From: Myxococcota bacterium
Lineage (GTDB): Bacteria > Myxococcota_A > UBA9160 > UBA4427
Assembly (NCBI GenBank): GCA_028278345.1
Contig: JANQEL010000288.1
Coordinates: 1 to 64,000 of the forward strand
DNA length: 64,000 nt
Direction: 5' to 3'
Positions within the stretch are counted from its first letter, which is position 1; every line of letters starts with the position of its first letter. The notes below the pieces were generated by a model. It ran no database searches, was not told the origin of the DNA, and worked only from the letters and a program-made list of their open reading frames with translations. This document shows positions 41,065-50,393 of this stretch, one piece after another. A program made the position numbers and the translations under genes.

Positions 41065-42150
41065 ATGAAGGCACTCGTGGCGGAGGAAATCGATCGATTC
41101 GGACTCACGGAAGTCGAGCTCGACCCCCCGAAGGCCGGTGAAGTCCTCGTGAAGATGAAGGCGACCGGGGTCTGCCACTCCGACCTCTCGATCGTCAACG
41201 GCACGATCGGCAGCGCCATGCCGGTGGTCCTCGGGCACGAGGGGGCCGGCATCGTCGAGGAGGTGGGCGAAGGCGTCACGAACGTCGCGCCAGGGGACCA
41301 CGTGGCGATCTCGTTCATCCCGAACTGCGGCGAGTGCGTGCACTGCGTCCACCACGAACCCTACCTCTGCAACGCCTCTCCCCAGGACGGCAATCTCTTC
41401 GACGGAACGACACGCGTCCATCGCGACGGCGAGGACATCTACGTGATGTCCTTTACGGGGCTGATGGCCGAGCGCGCGATCGTTCCCTCGGCGTGTGTGA
41501 TCGCGATCGACAAGGACATCGACTTCAAAGCCGCGGCACTCGTCGGCTGTGGTGTGAGCACGGGCGTCGGCGCCGTTGTCCACACCGCGAAGGTCGAACC
41601 GGGCTCCTCCGTCGCCGTCTTCGGGTGCGGGGGCGTCGGCCTGTGTGTCATCCAGGGCGCACGTCTGGCCGGTGCCTCGAAGATCATTGCCGTCGATCTC
41701 TCGAAAGAAAAGATGGAGCTGGCGCAGAAGTTCGGAGCCACCGATGGCATCGACCCCGCCGGTGACCCGGTCAAGCAGATCCAGGCACTCACGGGCGGCC
41801 TCGGGGTCGACTACGCCTTCGAGGTCGTGGGCAGCGGCAAGCTCGTCGAACAATGCGTGAAGGCTGCTCGGCGAGGTGGGGAGACGATCATCGTCGGCCT
41901 CGGGCGCATGGAAGATGAATTCAAGATCCGACAACCCATCATGGTCTTCACGTCGAAGACCCTCAAGGGCTCGCAGTACGGCGAAACCGACTTCAAGGTC
42001 GACTTCCCCAAGTACCTCGAACTCTACCGTCAGGGAAAGCTCGATCTCGATTCGCTCGTGACGCGAACCTACACCCTCGACGAAGCCCCTCAGGCCTTCG
42101 AAGACCTGAAGAGCGGAGTGAACGCGCGAGGCGTGATCGTTCACGACTGA
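41065..42150 (+). CDS. Zinc-dependent alcohol dehydrogenase (MDR, class III-like)
   Basis: 361 residues. The start at ATG 41065 is favoured by GGGAG eight bases upstream; an ATG five codons earlier is too near its purine run. Catalytic zinc ligands are Cys37 (GVCHSD), His58 with Glu59 (GHEGAG) and Cys162. The structural zinc has four cysteines, Cys88, Cys91, Cys94 and Cys102. FGCGGVGLCV (GCGGVG 187-192) binds NAD. The family oxidises long-chain, aromatic or glutathione-linked alcohols. Divergent placement from WS/DGAT suggests fatty alcohol metabolism, but the substrate is not proven. Confidence 0.93.
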   Translation: MKALVAEEIDRFGLTEVELDPPKAGEVLVKMKATGVCHSDLSIVNGTIGSAMPVVLGHEGAGIVEEVGEGVTNVAPGDHVAISFIPNCGECVHCVHHEPYLCNASPQDGNLFDGTTRVHRDGEDIYVMSFTGLMAERAIVPSACVIAIDKDIDFKAAALVGCGVSTGVGAVVHTAKVEPGSSVAVFGCGGVGLCVIQGARLAGASKIIAVDLSKEKMELAQKFGATDGIDPAGDPVKQIQALTGGLGVDYAFEVVGSGKLVEQCVKAARRGGETIIVGLGRMEDEFKIRQPIMVFTSKTLKGSQYGETDFKVDFPKYLELYRQGKLDLDSLVTRTYTLDEAPQAFEDLKSGVNARGVIVHD

Positions 42151-42186
42151 GCGGCATCTCGACGACCGCTGTCGATTCCGGTCCGA

Positions 42187-43584
42187 TCAGAAGACCCGAA
42201 AGCGCTTCTGCACGTGGCGCTGGCGGATGCGGATCGCTTCGCGCCGCTCGGCCGGTGTGACGTGCGGCTGATCGGCGGGGAACACATCCGCGATTTCGTC
42301 GAAGCGGATCACACGACCGGTGATGGTCGGCCAGTTGGCCTTGTCCGGCAGCTGCGAATACGCCCAGCGGTGGGAGAGGTAGCCGCGCGGGAGCCCCGTC
42401 GTGTCGATCCAGTTCTGAACGCCCGGGTCGCGGTGGGCGACGACCCAGCGTTGGACACCATCCTCACCCATGTACATCTGGTGATCGTTCAGGCTGCTCT
42501 GGTGATTCGCGTAGTCCGGCGACTCCCCCCACATGTTGCCGAGGTGCATGCTCGCATAGACCGGCGTACCCGTGAAGGTGGCCTCGATGTAGAACGCCTC
42601 GTCTTCGGCGAGATCGTAGATGCCACCGGCGTAGATGTTCGTGCTCATTCCCCCACCCGTATCGCTCGAAGCGGAGTTCGGCGTGTTGTACGCGTTGACG
42701 GGCATGAAGTACGGACGCCCGTCGTGCTCGTGGGTGCCGTTGCAGTTGAGCACGACATCGTAGAACTCGAGCCAGAAGCGCATCTGACCGCGGATGATGT
42801 CCCCCATCCTTCGCAGATTCTCGGCGGCGCGTTCCGGGGTGAGAGCCGGCGGGTGCTCTCCCGCGGTATCGAGGCATTCGATCTGAAGCTCGATCGGTTC
42901 TTCGTTCTCCCAGTCGTAGAAGAGCTGGCGCCCACTAATGTAGGTGGCGAAGCGATCGCCGCCCTCGGGATCGCGCGAGCTCGGGCCCTTCTTCGTACAG
43001 ATGAAATTGCCCTCGTAGCCGACGGGCTTCTCGGGCCCGAGCATCAGCTCGAAGTGGCCGTCCTTGTCGACTTCGAGGGAGCTCGAATCGATCGTTCCGA
43101 AGCCGGTGCGATAGCCCGGCGTGAGTTCGCGCAGATCACCGGTGTCACCGGCCATCGGTCCGGCGGAGACCTCGAAGATCAGATACTGGGGAGCGGTCGG
43201 GCCGTCTGCGATGCGCGGCGCGCCACTCCAGTGCCGGAAGTCTTCGACCTGACCGCTCACGCGGTAGTTCTTCGCCCCGTCGATGGGCGAATAGAAGTAG
43301 ATGGCGTCGGAGTTCTCGATCGTCGACTTGTTGAAGATCGAAAGCGCGTTGCGGAACGCCGGGAAGTCGGGGTCTTCGTGGAAGCTCCGCTCGATACCGT
43401 GATGGATGAAACCCGCGAGATAGCGGTACCCCTCGGCCAACACGCGGCGTGTCGGGGCCGGTGGGAAGTACTGCGGATCGTCGATCGTGTCGCGCGCTTC
43501 CTGGAGGGTGCCGATCAGATGGTCGAAGGCGGCGCGGAGCTCGTCACCGGCGGCCTTCACTTGCTTCGGATCTTCGGTCGTCAT
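42187..43584 (-). CDS. DUF1214-like conserved hypothetical protein
   Basis: 465 residues with ATG 43584 seven bases after GAGGAG. The N-terminus has a helical AFDHLIGTLQEARDTIDD segment, then ALSIFNKSTIENSDAIYFYSPIDGAKNYRV, a strand pattern seen in DUF1214/DUF1254-type proteins, and a later LPRGYLSHRWAYSQLPDKANWP region. No signal peptide or known catalytic motif is present. It is followed in the direction of transcription by the ADH end (convergent) and preceded 47 bp upstream by an SDR gene on the same strand, so an SDR-hypothetical operon is likely. Function unknown. Confidence 0.75.
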   Translation of the reverse strand: MTTEDPKQVKAAGDELRAAFDHLIGTLQEARDTIDDPQYFPPAPTRRVLAEGYRYLAGFIHHGIERSFHEDPDFPAFRNALSIFNKSTIENSDAIYFYSPIDGAKNYRVSGQVEDFRHWSGAPRIADGPTAPQYLIFEVSAGPMAGDTGDLRELTPGYRTGFGTIDSSSLEVDKDGHFELMLGPEKPVGYEGNFICTKKGPSSRDPEGGDRFATYISGRQLFYDWENEEPIELQIECLDTAGEHPPALTPERAAENLRRMGDIIRGQMRFWLEFYDVVLNCNGTHEHDGRPYFMPVNAYNTPNSASSDTGGGMSTNIYAGGIYDLAEDEAFYIEATFTGTPVYASMHLGNMWGESPDYANHQSSLNDHQMYMGEDGVQRWVVAHRDPGVQNWIDTTGLPRGYLSHRWAYSQLPDKANWPTITGRVIRFDEIADVFPADQPHVTPAERREAIRIRQRHVQKRFRVF

Positions 43585-43631
43585 GGGGGTCTCCTCGTGA
43601 GTGCGCTCTCGTCGGCATCCCAGCCGACGCC

Positions 43632-44375
43632 CTATTGCATCCCGCCACCGTTGATTACCAGGGATTGTCCCGTCACCCAGCTCGCTTCCTCCGATACCAG
43701 GTAGACTACGGCGGCAGCGACGTCCTCCGGCGTTCCCACCCGTCCCACCGCGTAGGCCTCGGCTGCGTTCGCCTGTTCGAGGAACTCGGGTGGGACGGTA
43801 TCGATCAAGCCCAACACGATCGAGTTGACCGTCACACCCTTGCGCGCCACCTCTTTCGCGAGACTTCTCGAGAAGCCCTCGACGCCGGCCTTGGCGGCTC
43901 CGTAGACCGAGGAACCGACGTTTCCGATGCGCGCGGCCTCCGATGAAACCGAGACCACGCGGCCGAATCCTCGCTCGGTCATGCCGCCGATCACGGCCCG
44001 GGTCGGGTTGAGGGTGCCGAAGAGATTGATGTCGACGTAGAAGTTGCAGTCGTCGAGAGGGGTATCGACGAAGCGGATCGGCCAGTGTCCCCCCGTACCA
44101 CCGGCGACGTTGACGAGGATGTCGATCGGCCCCAGGGCCTTCTCTACGGCTGCGATGCCCTCGACGCACGCGTCGTTGTTCGTGACGTCGAACGAGACGC
44201 TGAAGCACTCGCCTCCTTCGTCGCGAACCTCGGCCTGCGCCGTCGCCAGCCCCTCTTCGTCGATGTCCGTCAGTGCGACCGCAGCGCCCTGCTGCGCCAA
44301 CACCCTTGCGACGACGCGGCCCACGCCGCCACCCGCACCGGTGACGAGCGCCACCCTACCCTTCAGGTCGAACAC
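43632..44375 (-). CDS. Short-chain dehydrogenase/reductase
   Basis: 247 residues. GTG 44375 is chosen because AGGAGGAGG stands just before it; the longer open frame upstream is not protein-like. TGAGGGVG (12-19), NVAG (89-92), SVSS (142-145) and YGAAK (Tyr158, Lys162) are intact, as is the C-terminal WVTGQSLVINGGG typical of FabG-like enzymes. It should be a NAD(P)-dependent 3-hydroxyacyl or cyclic alcohol dehydrogenase. It lies between the TonB receptor and the DUF1214-like gene, all leftward, so the three may be expressed together. Confidence 0.93.
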   Translation of the reverse strand: MFDLKGRVALVTGAGGGVGRVVARVLAQQGAAVALTDIDEEGLATAQAEVRDEGGECFSVSFDVTNNDACVEGIAAVEKALGPIDILVNVAGGTGGHWPIRFVDTPLDDCNFYVDINLFGTLNPTRAVIGGMTERGFGRVVSVSSEAARIGNVGSSVYGAAKAGVEGFSRSLAKEVARKGVTVNSIVLGLIDTVPPEFLEQANAAEAYAVGRVGTPEDVAAAVVYLVSEEASWVTGQSLVINGGGMQ

Positions 44376-44428
44376 CTGCCGCCTCCTCCTGTTGAACGGA
44401 AAATCGCCATCGGAGAAGGCTACCCGAA

Positions 44429-46807
44429 TCAGTAGTAGTTGTACCCGATCCGAAACCCCAGGCTTCGGGGAGGGTCGTAGTAGTGCTGGCGGTAGATCGT
44501 GGCGAGGATCTCCTGATTGGTCTTGACCTCCTCGTCCTCGAGGTTTCGACCGAAGATCTGCACCCAGTACTCGTCCGAGTCGGAGGTCCAGGTAATGCGC
44601 GCGTCTGTTCGGGTGTAGCTCGACTCTTCGTCGAGGGGGTTGTCGTACTGACGGAACGACACCTTCCCTCGGTAGTAGAAGTCGACTCGAGGGGTCAGCG
44701 TGCCGTAGTCGCCCAGGTACATCTCGTACTGCGCACCGAACGAGGCCGTGAATCGCGGACTCCGTGGAAGCCGGTTGCCATCGATGTCGGTCGGCGTCGT
44801 GCGGTCCCGTGGGTTGAACACAGTGAAATCCTGAACGGTCGAATCGACGGTCAGGAACTCCTCGTCGTAGTTGGCTTCGAGCCAACCAAAGGTTCCGTTC
44901 AGCGCGAGACCGGGATAGGGAAGCGCGCGAAACTCGAGTTCGACGCCATAGGTTTCGGCAGAGGGCGCGTTGACCGTGACGGGAATGCTGTCCTCCGTGC
45001 TTCGGATCTGGGGATCGTCCCAGTCGTACCAGAAGCCCGTGAGGTTGAGGATCAAGCGTCGATCCAGGAAGGTGCTGCGCGTCCTCGCTTCGACCGCCAG
45101 GATCTCTTCGCTTCCGAAGGCCTGTTCGTCGAAGAAGTTGAAGCCCCCTGCCCTCGATCCGGTACTGACAGTGGCCGAGAAGTAGTGATCTTCGAAGGCC
45201 TGATACTTCGCCGTCGCGTTCCAGGTGCCCGACTTCCAGCTCTTCTTGTTGGGATGGCCGAGCTGGAGCACGAGGAGGGACAGCGGCCCGGGTAGACGAA
45301 AGAAGCTCTGCGCGCGCGACGATTCATCCCAATCGCGATGCGTGTAGCTGAACCGGCCGCCCGCACTCAGCGTCAGGTTCTCGATCACCTCCAGGCTGAA
45401 GTTGCCGTACGCGCCGAAGACGTGGTTTTCGACCTCCGTTCGCGCGCGGACGAAATCCTCTCGTACGGTCCCGGGACCCTTGCTGGGTACGCAACTGAAC
45501 ACCTCACACCCGTCGACCAGAGTGACCCCCGCGGTAATCGGAATCAGGAACAACGGGATCGACGCTTCGGTGTTCTGCGCATTCGGAATGTAGACCTCGG
45601 TCTTTGGCGTCCAGTCGTACTGGTAGTTGCTGCCCACCGTGAAGTCGAACGGCTTGTCCCAGGTCGAGTGCACGAGGAACTCCTGGGATGCCTGCCGCGA
45701 CTTGTCCTCGAGATCGAGGGTCGCGATGGGAAGGCTCGATGCATCCCCATCGCGGTGCAGGCGGAAGTTCGTGCTCTGAAAGCCCGTGATGGATTCGAAC
45801 AGGACCGTGTCGCGCTGCCACTTTCCGAGCAGCGTGACGGTCGAAACCGTGCCTTCGGAATCCTGGGGTTCGTCCATGGCGACGCGATAGGGACTCTTCG
45901 GATTTTCCTCCGCACCCGCATAGCCGTGACCTGGACCGAAACCCTCGTAGACGAGCGGGTTTTCGACCAGGTCGTAGTCACTCGTGAACTTCGGGGCGCG
46001 CCCCGGACTCCCGGATCGCAGGTGGGAGGTGATGAGGTCGATCTCGATGTCGCGAGTCGGCTCCCATCGAAGGCTCGCGCGCAACGAAATCGCGGCCGCA
46101 TCATTGAGCCGCTGATCGTTGGTATCGACGACATTCTTCGTCGTCCCGTCGCTGAGATAGGTGAGGAAGGCGAACCGCAGCGCCACTTCGTCCTGGACGA
46201 GAGGCATGTTCACCATGCCCATCAGTCGGGAGCCCTCTCCGCCCTCCTCGAAGAACTCGTGTTCGGCTTCCACGGAGAAGTCGGCGTCGTGAATGGGGCG
46301 TTTGGTGATGATGTTCACCGCACCGCCGGTCGAGTTGCGCCCCCAGAGCGTTCCCTGTGGCCCGCGAAGAACGTCGACGCGTTCGATGTCGAAGAAGTCG
46401 AGGAGCCCCGTCGCATCGCGTGCCGAGAAGACGCCGTTGACGTGCACTGCAAAGCCGGGATCGATCCCCGGCCCCACGATCTCGCTCCCGACGCCGCGCG
46501 AGGTGATCTGGGTGACACCCCCACTGCCCGCGAAGAGATTGGGAACGCTGAACTGCAGATCCGTGAAGTCCGCGATGCCCTGGTCCTGCAGGTCGTTCGC
46601 CGAGAACGAGCTCACCGATTCCGCGACGGCCTGGAGGTCCTCGCTCCTTCGCTGCGCCTCCACGACCATGACTTCCACACCTTGCGGCGGCGCCTCGTCT
46701 TCGGCATCGGACTCGGGCGTCTCCGCCACGGCATCACCACCGAAAAGCACGACGGCGAGGGCGACGAACAGGGGGAGAGTCGATGGTCGTGCGAATCGTC
46801 GGATCAT
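44429..46807 (-). CDS. TonB-dependent outer-membrane receptor
   Basis: 792 residues. A signal peptide (LPLFVALAVVLFGGDAVA) precedes a TonB-box-like stretch (GVEVMVVEAQRR) and the plug domain (ESVSSFSANDLQDQGIADFT; RGPQGTLWGRNSTGGAVNII). A ~600-residue beta-barrel follows and ends in FRIGYNYY, an aromatic C-terminal strand suited to outer-membrane insertion. In catabolic clusters of this kind such receptors import sterols, terpenoids, aromatics or glycans rather than iron only. It is divergent from a TetR gene with an AT-rich palindromic gap and probably heads the leftward SDR/DUF1214 genes. Confidence 0.93.
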   Translation of the reverse strand: MIRRFARPSTLPLFVALAVVLFGGDAVAETPESDAEDEAPPQGVEVMVVEAQRRSEDLQAVAESVSSFSANDLQDQGIADFTDLQFSVPNLFAGSGGVTQITSRGVGSEIVGPGIDPGFAVHVNGVFSARDATGLLDFFDIERVDVLRGPQGTLWGRNSTGGAVNIITKRPIHDADFSVEAEHEFFEEGGEGSRLMGMVNMPLVQDEVALRFAFLTYLSDGTTKNVVDTNDQRLNDAAAISLRASLRWEPTRDIEIDLITSHLRSGSPGRAPKFTSDYDLVENPLVYEGFGPGHGYAGAEENPKSPYRVAMDEPQDSEGTVSTVTLLGKWQRDTVLFESITGFQSTNFRLHRDGDASSLPIATLDLEDKSRQASQEFLVHSTWDKPFDFTVGSNYQYDWTPKTEVYIPNAQNTEASIPLFLIPITAGVTLVDGCEVFSCVPSKGPGTVREDFVRARTEVENHVFGAYGNFSLEVIENLTLSAGGRFSYTHRDWDESSRAQSFFRLPGPLSLLVLQLGHPNKKSWKSGTWNATAKYQAFEDHYFSATVSTGSRAGGFNFFDEQAFGSEEILAVEARTRSTFLDRRLILNLTGFWYDWDDPQIRSTEDSIPVTVNAPSAETYGVELEFRALPYPGLALNGTFGWLEANYDEEFLTVDSTVQDFTVFNPRDRTTPTDIDGNRLPRSPRFTASFGAQYEMYLGDYGTLTPRVDFYYRGKVSFRQYDNPLDEESSYTRTDARITWTSDSDEYWVQIFGRNLEDEEVKTNQEILATIYRQHYYDPPRSLGFRIGYNYY

Positions 46808-46839
46808 CGTTTTCAGCAGCCCAACAATTGATATAGTCA

Positions 46840-46850
46840 GTATTCAATAC
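46840..46850. promoter_or_regulatory. Candidate operator between TonB receptor and TetR genes
   Basis: GTATT-C-AATAC is a perfect 11-bp palindrome inside the larger ATTGA-N12-TCAAT repeat (46827-46848). The stretch is AT-rich, unlike its surroundings, and lies between two divergent starts (46807 and 46900). Confidence 0.5.
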
Positions 46851-46899
46851 ATGGATCGCTGCCTCGATGTCAAACGGTTTCGGGTGCAGGGGGACTGGC

Positions 46900-47478
46900 A
46901 TGCACGAACCGCACATCGATGCCCTCGACGGACGGCGCCAGCGTGCCGCGCGAAGCCGCGAGCGCATCCTCGACGCCGTCGCCGAAGCACTCTCCGAACC
47001 CGATGTCGACATCACACCCAACGCGATCGCTGCGCGTTCCGGTGTGAGCCTCAGCACGATCGTCCGACACTTTCGCAATCGCGAAGGGCTCGTGACTGCG
47101 CTTCGCGAGCGGATACGCGACCAGGTGCTGCCGATCCTCCAGGCCGGCCCCATCGAGGGCGATCTCGAAACGCGCGTGCACGAACACGTCAGGCGGCGCG
47201 TTGCGATCTTCGAACTCATGGCACCCGCCTATCACGCGGGGCCTCGCAGCCTTCACCCCGGAGAGTGGCGTGAGCGACGCGACCTACTGGAGCGGGGCCT
47301 CAAGGAGCAACTGCGCAGCACGTTGCGCGACGAACTCGGCAACGACAGCGGAGTCGAGGCGCAACTCGCGACGTTCCTGTCCTTTGCTTGCTGGGACCAC
47401 CTGCGCACCACCCAGAAAGTCGGCGCCCGGCGAGCGCACACCCTGCTCGTGCAGGGAGCCCTCGCGTTGCTCCGCTAG
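46900..47478 (+). CDS. TetR/AcrR family transcriptional regulator
   Basis: 192 residues from ATG 46900, which follows AGGGGGA; the first in-frame ATG 11 codons upstream has no ribosome site. The HTH is ITPNAIAARSGVSLSTIVRH followed by FRNREGLVTALRERI. The ligand domain has CWDHLRTTQKVGARRA near its end. It is divergent from the TonB receptor gene and most likely regulates it. Its stop overlaps the end of the convergent SDR gene by four bases. Confidence 0.9.
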   Translation: MHEPHIDALDGRRQRAARSRERILDAVAEALSEPDVDITPNAIAARSGVSLSTIVRHFRNREGLVTALRERIRDQVLPILQAGPIEGDLETRVHEHVRRRVAIFELMAPAYHAGPRSLHPGEWRERRDLLERGLKEQLRSTLRDELGNDSGVEAQLATFLSFACWDHLRTTQKVGARRAHTLLVQGALALLR

Positions 47479-48248
47479 CGCGGGCCGAAACGCTGCCCGG
47501 CGTCGAGCCGGATCGTGCCACCGTTCAACATCGGGTTCTCGATGATCGCCTTCGCGAGGAGTGCGAACTCCCGGGGCTCGCCCATCCGGTGCGGGAAGGC
47601 GGCACCTGCGACCAGCGCATCCTTCATCTCCTGGGGTGCCTGCTCGACGAGACCGGTGTTGAAGAGAGACGGTGCGATCGCGTTCACCCGCACTCCGATG
47701 TTCCCGAGATCGCGCGCGGCCACGAAGCTCATCGCGGCGATCGCGCTCTTGGCTGCCGCGTAGGAGACCTGCCCGATCTGTCCTTCGAAGGCCGCGATCG
47801 ACGCCGTGCTGATCACGCAGCCGCGTTCGGCGTCTTCGTTCGGCTCGTTCTTCGCCATCTGCTCGGCGCACAGACGCAGGAAGTTGAAGCTGCCGACCGT
47901 GTTCAGTTCGAGGGTCTTCGCGAAGTGCTCGAGATTATGGGGGCCCTTCTTGCTGAGGGTCCGGGCGGGACCCCCCACCTGCCCGCCGGCGAGGTTCACG
48001 CCGATGTGCAGTGCACCGAAGTGGCCGGTGGCCTCTTCGATCGCCTGCCCCACGCCTTCGTAGTCCATGATGTCGATCGCGCGAAAGATCGCATCCCCCG
48101 GGAGCGTCTTCGCCACTTCTTCACCGGCGGAACTCGCGAGATCGAAGATCGCGACCCGCGCGCCCTCTTCCGCCAACAGCTCGGCCGTCGCGCGCGCCAT
48201 GCCCGATGCACCGCCGACGACGATCGCCACCGAATCCTTGATCTGCAT
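47475..48248 (-). CDS. SDR, HSD10/3-hydroxyacyl-CoA dehydrogenase type II-like
   Basis: 257 residues from ATG 48248, seven bases after AGGAG. The Rossmann start VGGASGMARATAELLAEEGA, NLAG (85-88), Ser150 in STASIAAFEG and YAAAK (Tyr163, Lys167) follow the HSD10/2-methyl-3-hydroxybutyryl-CoA dehydrogenase pattern, including the FEGQIGQVSYAAAKSAI stretch. It would oxidise 3-hydroxyacyl-CoA with NAD, a beta-oxidation-type step, and related enzymes accept branched or steroid substrates. It is divergent from the PhyH gene across a gap with a sequence motif also found near 62350. Confidence 0.93.
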   Translation of the reverse strand: MQIKDSVAIVVGGASGMARATAELLAEEGARVAIFDLASSAGEEVAKTLPGDAIFRAIDIMDYEGVGQAIEEATGHFGALHIGVNLAGGQVGGPARTLSKKGPHNLEHFAKTLELNTVGSFNFLRLCAEQMAKNEPNEDAERGCVISTASIAAFEGQIGQVSYAAAKSAIAAMSFVAARDLGNIGVRVNAIAPSLFNTGLVEQAPQEMKDALVAGAAFPHRMGEPREFALLAKAIIENPMLNGGTIRLDAGQRFGPR

Positions 48249-48281
48249 TTCGTATCTCCTTCGTTTCGCCCCGCTCGCGGT

Positions 48282-48305
48282 ATGTAGACGAGCTGTAGAT
48301 CGACG
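48282..48305. promoter_or_regulatory. Sequence motif shared with 62348-62370
   Basis: ATGTAGACGAGCTGTAG then ATCGACG here closely matches ATGTAGACGAAGCGTAG then TCGACG at 62348-62370. Both lie in divergent gaps next to an SDR gene. A TATACT hexamer at 48309-48314 could be a -10 element for the PhyH gene. The shared motif may be a common regulator site or coincidence. Confidence 0.35.
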
Positions 48306-48354
48306 TCCATATACTAGAGTGTCGACCCGGCGATCCCGCCCACTCGGAGCCCCC

Positions 48355-49242
48355 ATGTCGACAAGCGCTGCCCCCGCCCTCGATGCCGAGGAGCTCGCGT
48401 TCTATTGGGAGAACGGCTACGTGGTCAAGCGCGGTCTGCTCCCCCGGGCCGACCCCGACCGCTGGATCGAGCGCCTCGACGACATCGTGAACGAACGCGT
48501 GCCGAAGGCTCCCGGCATGCTCGTCATGAAGGACGTCATGATCGCCAAGGGCAAGGTCGAGGTAGGCACCCGCGCCGAGGCGGTTGCGAAGATCCAGGAC
48601 TACGAAAAGGACCCCGTCCTCGACTCCTACACCACGCACCCGCGCATCCTCGACGCGATCGAGTGCATCGTGGGCCATGACGTCCAGACGATCCACACGA
48701 TGCTGATCAACAAGCCGCCGAACGTCGACGGCCGCCACCCGATCCATCAGGATCTGCTCTACTTCCCCTTCCGCCCCGCCGACCGCATCGTGGCTTCATG
48801 GACGGCCCTCGAACGCGTGAACAAGGAGAACGGCTGCCTCGTCGTCGTGCCGGGCAGCCACCGAGGCGGGTTACTCACCCACGAGAACCCACCCGACATC
48901 GAAGACCTGAACATGGGCTACTTCGGCGCGGCGGACGTCGAGGATCAACTCGAACGGCGCATTCACCTCGAGATGGAGCCGGGAGATACCGTCTTCTTCC
49001 ATCCCGTCCTACTCCACGGTTCGGGTCGCAACCGCACCCAGGGCTTCCGACGGGCCATCTCGGCGCACTACACCGCGCTCGATGTCGAATGGGTGTGGAA
49101 GCAGGAGGAGTTCGATCGCCGCCACTACCGCATCGTTCGCGGACCGCGCGCGGGCGAACGCTGGGCCGGCGCCCGCGCGGCGGACGCCACCACCAGGATC
49201 GATCCGCTCGATCACATCAGGGGTTTCGGACGCAAGGACTGA
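48355..49242 (+). CDS. Phytanoyl-CoA dioxygenase (PhyH) family protein
   Basis: 295 residues, Fe(II)/2-oxoglutarate-dependent oxygenase fold. The iron triad is HxD in HPIHQDLLYF (His131, Asp133) and His221 in LLHGSGRNRT; Arg232 or Arg233 is placed for 2-oxoglutarate. Members hydroxylate branched acyl-CoA or other small lipids and natural products. GGAG precedes the ATG. The LLM gene begins 44 bp downstream and the crotonase after that, so the three form a rightward operon for oxidation of an unusual acyl or cyclic substrate. Confidence 0.92.
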   Translation: MSTSAAPALDAEELAFYWENGYVVKRGLLPRADPDRWIERLDDIVNERVPKAPGMLVMKDVMIAKGKVEVGTRAEAVAKIQDYEKDPVLDSYTTHPRILDAIECIVGHDVQTIHTMLINKPPNVDGRHPIHQDLLYFPFRPADRIVASWTALERVNKENGCLVVVPGSHRGGLLTHENPPDIEDLNMGYFGAADVEDQLERRIHLEMEPGDTVFFHPVLLHGSGRNRTQGFRRAISAHYTALDVEWVWKQEEFDRRHYRIVRGPRAGERWAGARAADATTRIDPLDHIRGFGRKD

Positions 49243-49286
49243 ACGCGACGCCCACCCTGCAACGAGAATCCCCGGAGGCTCCCCAC

Positions 49287-50393
49287 TTGACCGAACGACC
49301 CGAGACCACTTCCCGATTCCCCGAACTCGGCTTCTACGGATTGCCCGGGCACACGCGTACGCCGCGGGACGTGTTGAAGCAGGTGCAGGACGCCGAAGAA
49401 CTCGGCATCGGCAACGTCATGCTTTCCGAGCGCCCCGACTACAAGGAAATCGGCGCCATCTGCGGGGCCTGCGCGGCCGTCACCGAGTCGATCCACATCG
49501 GCACCTCGGCGACCAACCAGAACACGAGACATCCGGTGGTCACGGCGTCGCTGGGTTCGACCCTTTCCGCGCTTTCGAACGGGCGCTTCGCCCTGGGCCT
49601 CGCCAAGGGAATCAACCTGCGGTGGCGGGCCTGGGGAGTGCCGATCGCGACCTATGAGCGCGAGCGGGAGTTCGTCGAACTCGTTCGCCGCATGTGGCGC
49701 GGCGAGACGATCGTCGGACACGATGGTGCGCTCGGAGAGTACGGCGCCCTCGGCCTTGCGCCCTACGTCGACGAAGACATCCCGATCCTCTACGTCGGCT
49801 TCGGTCCGAAGAGCCTGCGTCACGCCGGGAAGATCTACGACGGCGCGCACCTGCACACGTTCATGTCGGATCAAGCCCTCTCGAACGCGATCGCCCAGTA
49901 CCGCGAAGGCGAGGCCGAAGCCGGAAAGCCGGCGGGACACGGAAAGATCTGGTCCGTGTTCGCCACCGTGTGCGACGAAGGCGAGGAGGCCTATCTCAAG
50001 AAGATCGTCGCACGCCTCGCGACCTATCTGCAGGTTCCCGGGTACGGTGACACCCTCGTCGAGATCAACGGTTGGGACAAGGAGGTGCTGGCGCGCTTTC
50101 GCAGTCACGACGCCGTCACGTCGGTGAAGGGTGCGATCGACAGCGTGGCCAGCACCGCGCAGATCGCCGAAGTCTCGAAGCTCATCCCCGAAGAGTGGCG
50201 ACCGGCGGCCGTGGGCGATGCGAAGACCTGTGCCCGGCGCTGGGTCGATCAATTCGAGGCCGGCGCAGATGGCATCATCATCCACGCCAGCACCCCGAAA
50301 GAGTTCGCCCCGGTGCTGAGCGAATACGAGAAGATTCGACCGGCCCACCTCTTCGAGGGCCGCACGAACCGTCCGGGTGGACATACCCGATGA
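49287..50393 (+). CDS. LLM-class flavin/F420-dependent oxidoreductase, TTG start
   Basis: 368 residues. TTG 49287 is chosen because GGAGG lies exactly eight bases before it; no ATG or GTG exists near the natural N-terminus (PETTSRFPELGFYGLPGHTR). Luciferase-like features are AEELGIGNVMLSERPDYKEI, HIGTSATNQNTRHP, LSNGRFALGLAKGINLRW and PILYVGFGPKSL. It is larger than the LLM protein at 25654 and only distantly related to it. It may catalyse dehydrogenation or monooxygenation; an F420 cofactor is likely given the Ddn-like genes but unproven. Middle gene of the PhyH-LLM-crotonase operon. Confidence 0.88.
   Translation: MTERPETTSRFPELGFYGLPGHTRTPRDVLKQVQDAEELGIGNVMLSERPDYKEIGAICGACAAVTESIHIGTSATNQNTRHPVVTASLGSTLSALSNGRFALGLAKGINLRWRAWGVPIATYEREREFVELVRRMWRGETIVGHDGALGEYGALGLAPYVDEDIPILYVGFGPKSLRHAGKIYDGAHLHTFMSDQALSNAIAQYREGEAEAGKPAGHGKIWSVFATVCDEGEEAYLKKIVARLATYLQVPGYGDTLVEINGWDKEVLARFRSHDAVTSVKGAIDSVASTAQIAEVSKLIPEEWRPAAVGDAKTCARRWVDQFEAGADGIIIHASTPKEFAPVLSEYEKIRPAHLFEGRTNRPGGHTR

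Noticed and set aside
39685..42144. Long open frame (about 800 codons) on the minus strand across the WS/DGAT and ADH genes
   Set aside because: It is antisense to, or frame-shifted from, two genes with complete catalytic motifs. Its protein is rich in Arg, His and Asp with no family motif, a usual artefact of GC-rich sequence.
42187..44208. Single 673-residue protein spanning the DUF1214-like gene and part of the SDR gene
   Set aside because: The N-terminal ~200 codons lie in the wrong frame of the SDR gene. A GAGGAG site and ATG at 43584 define the real start.
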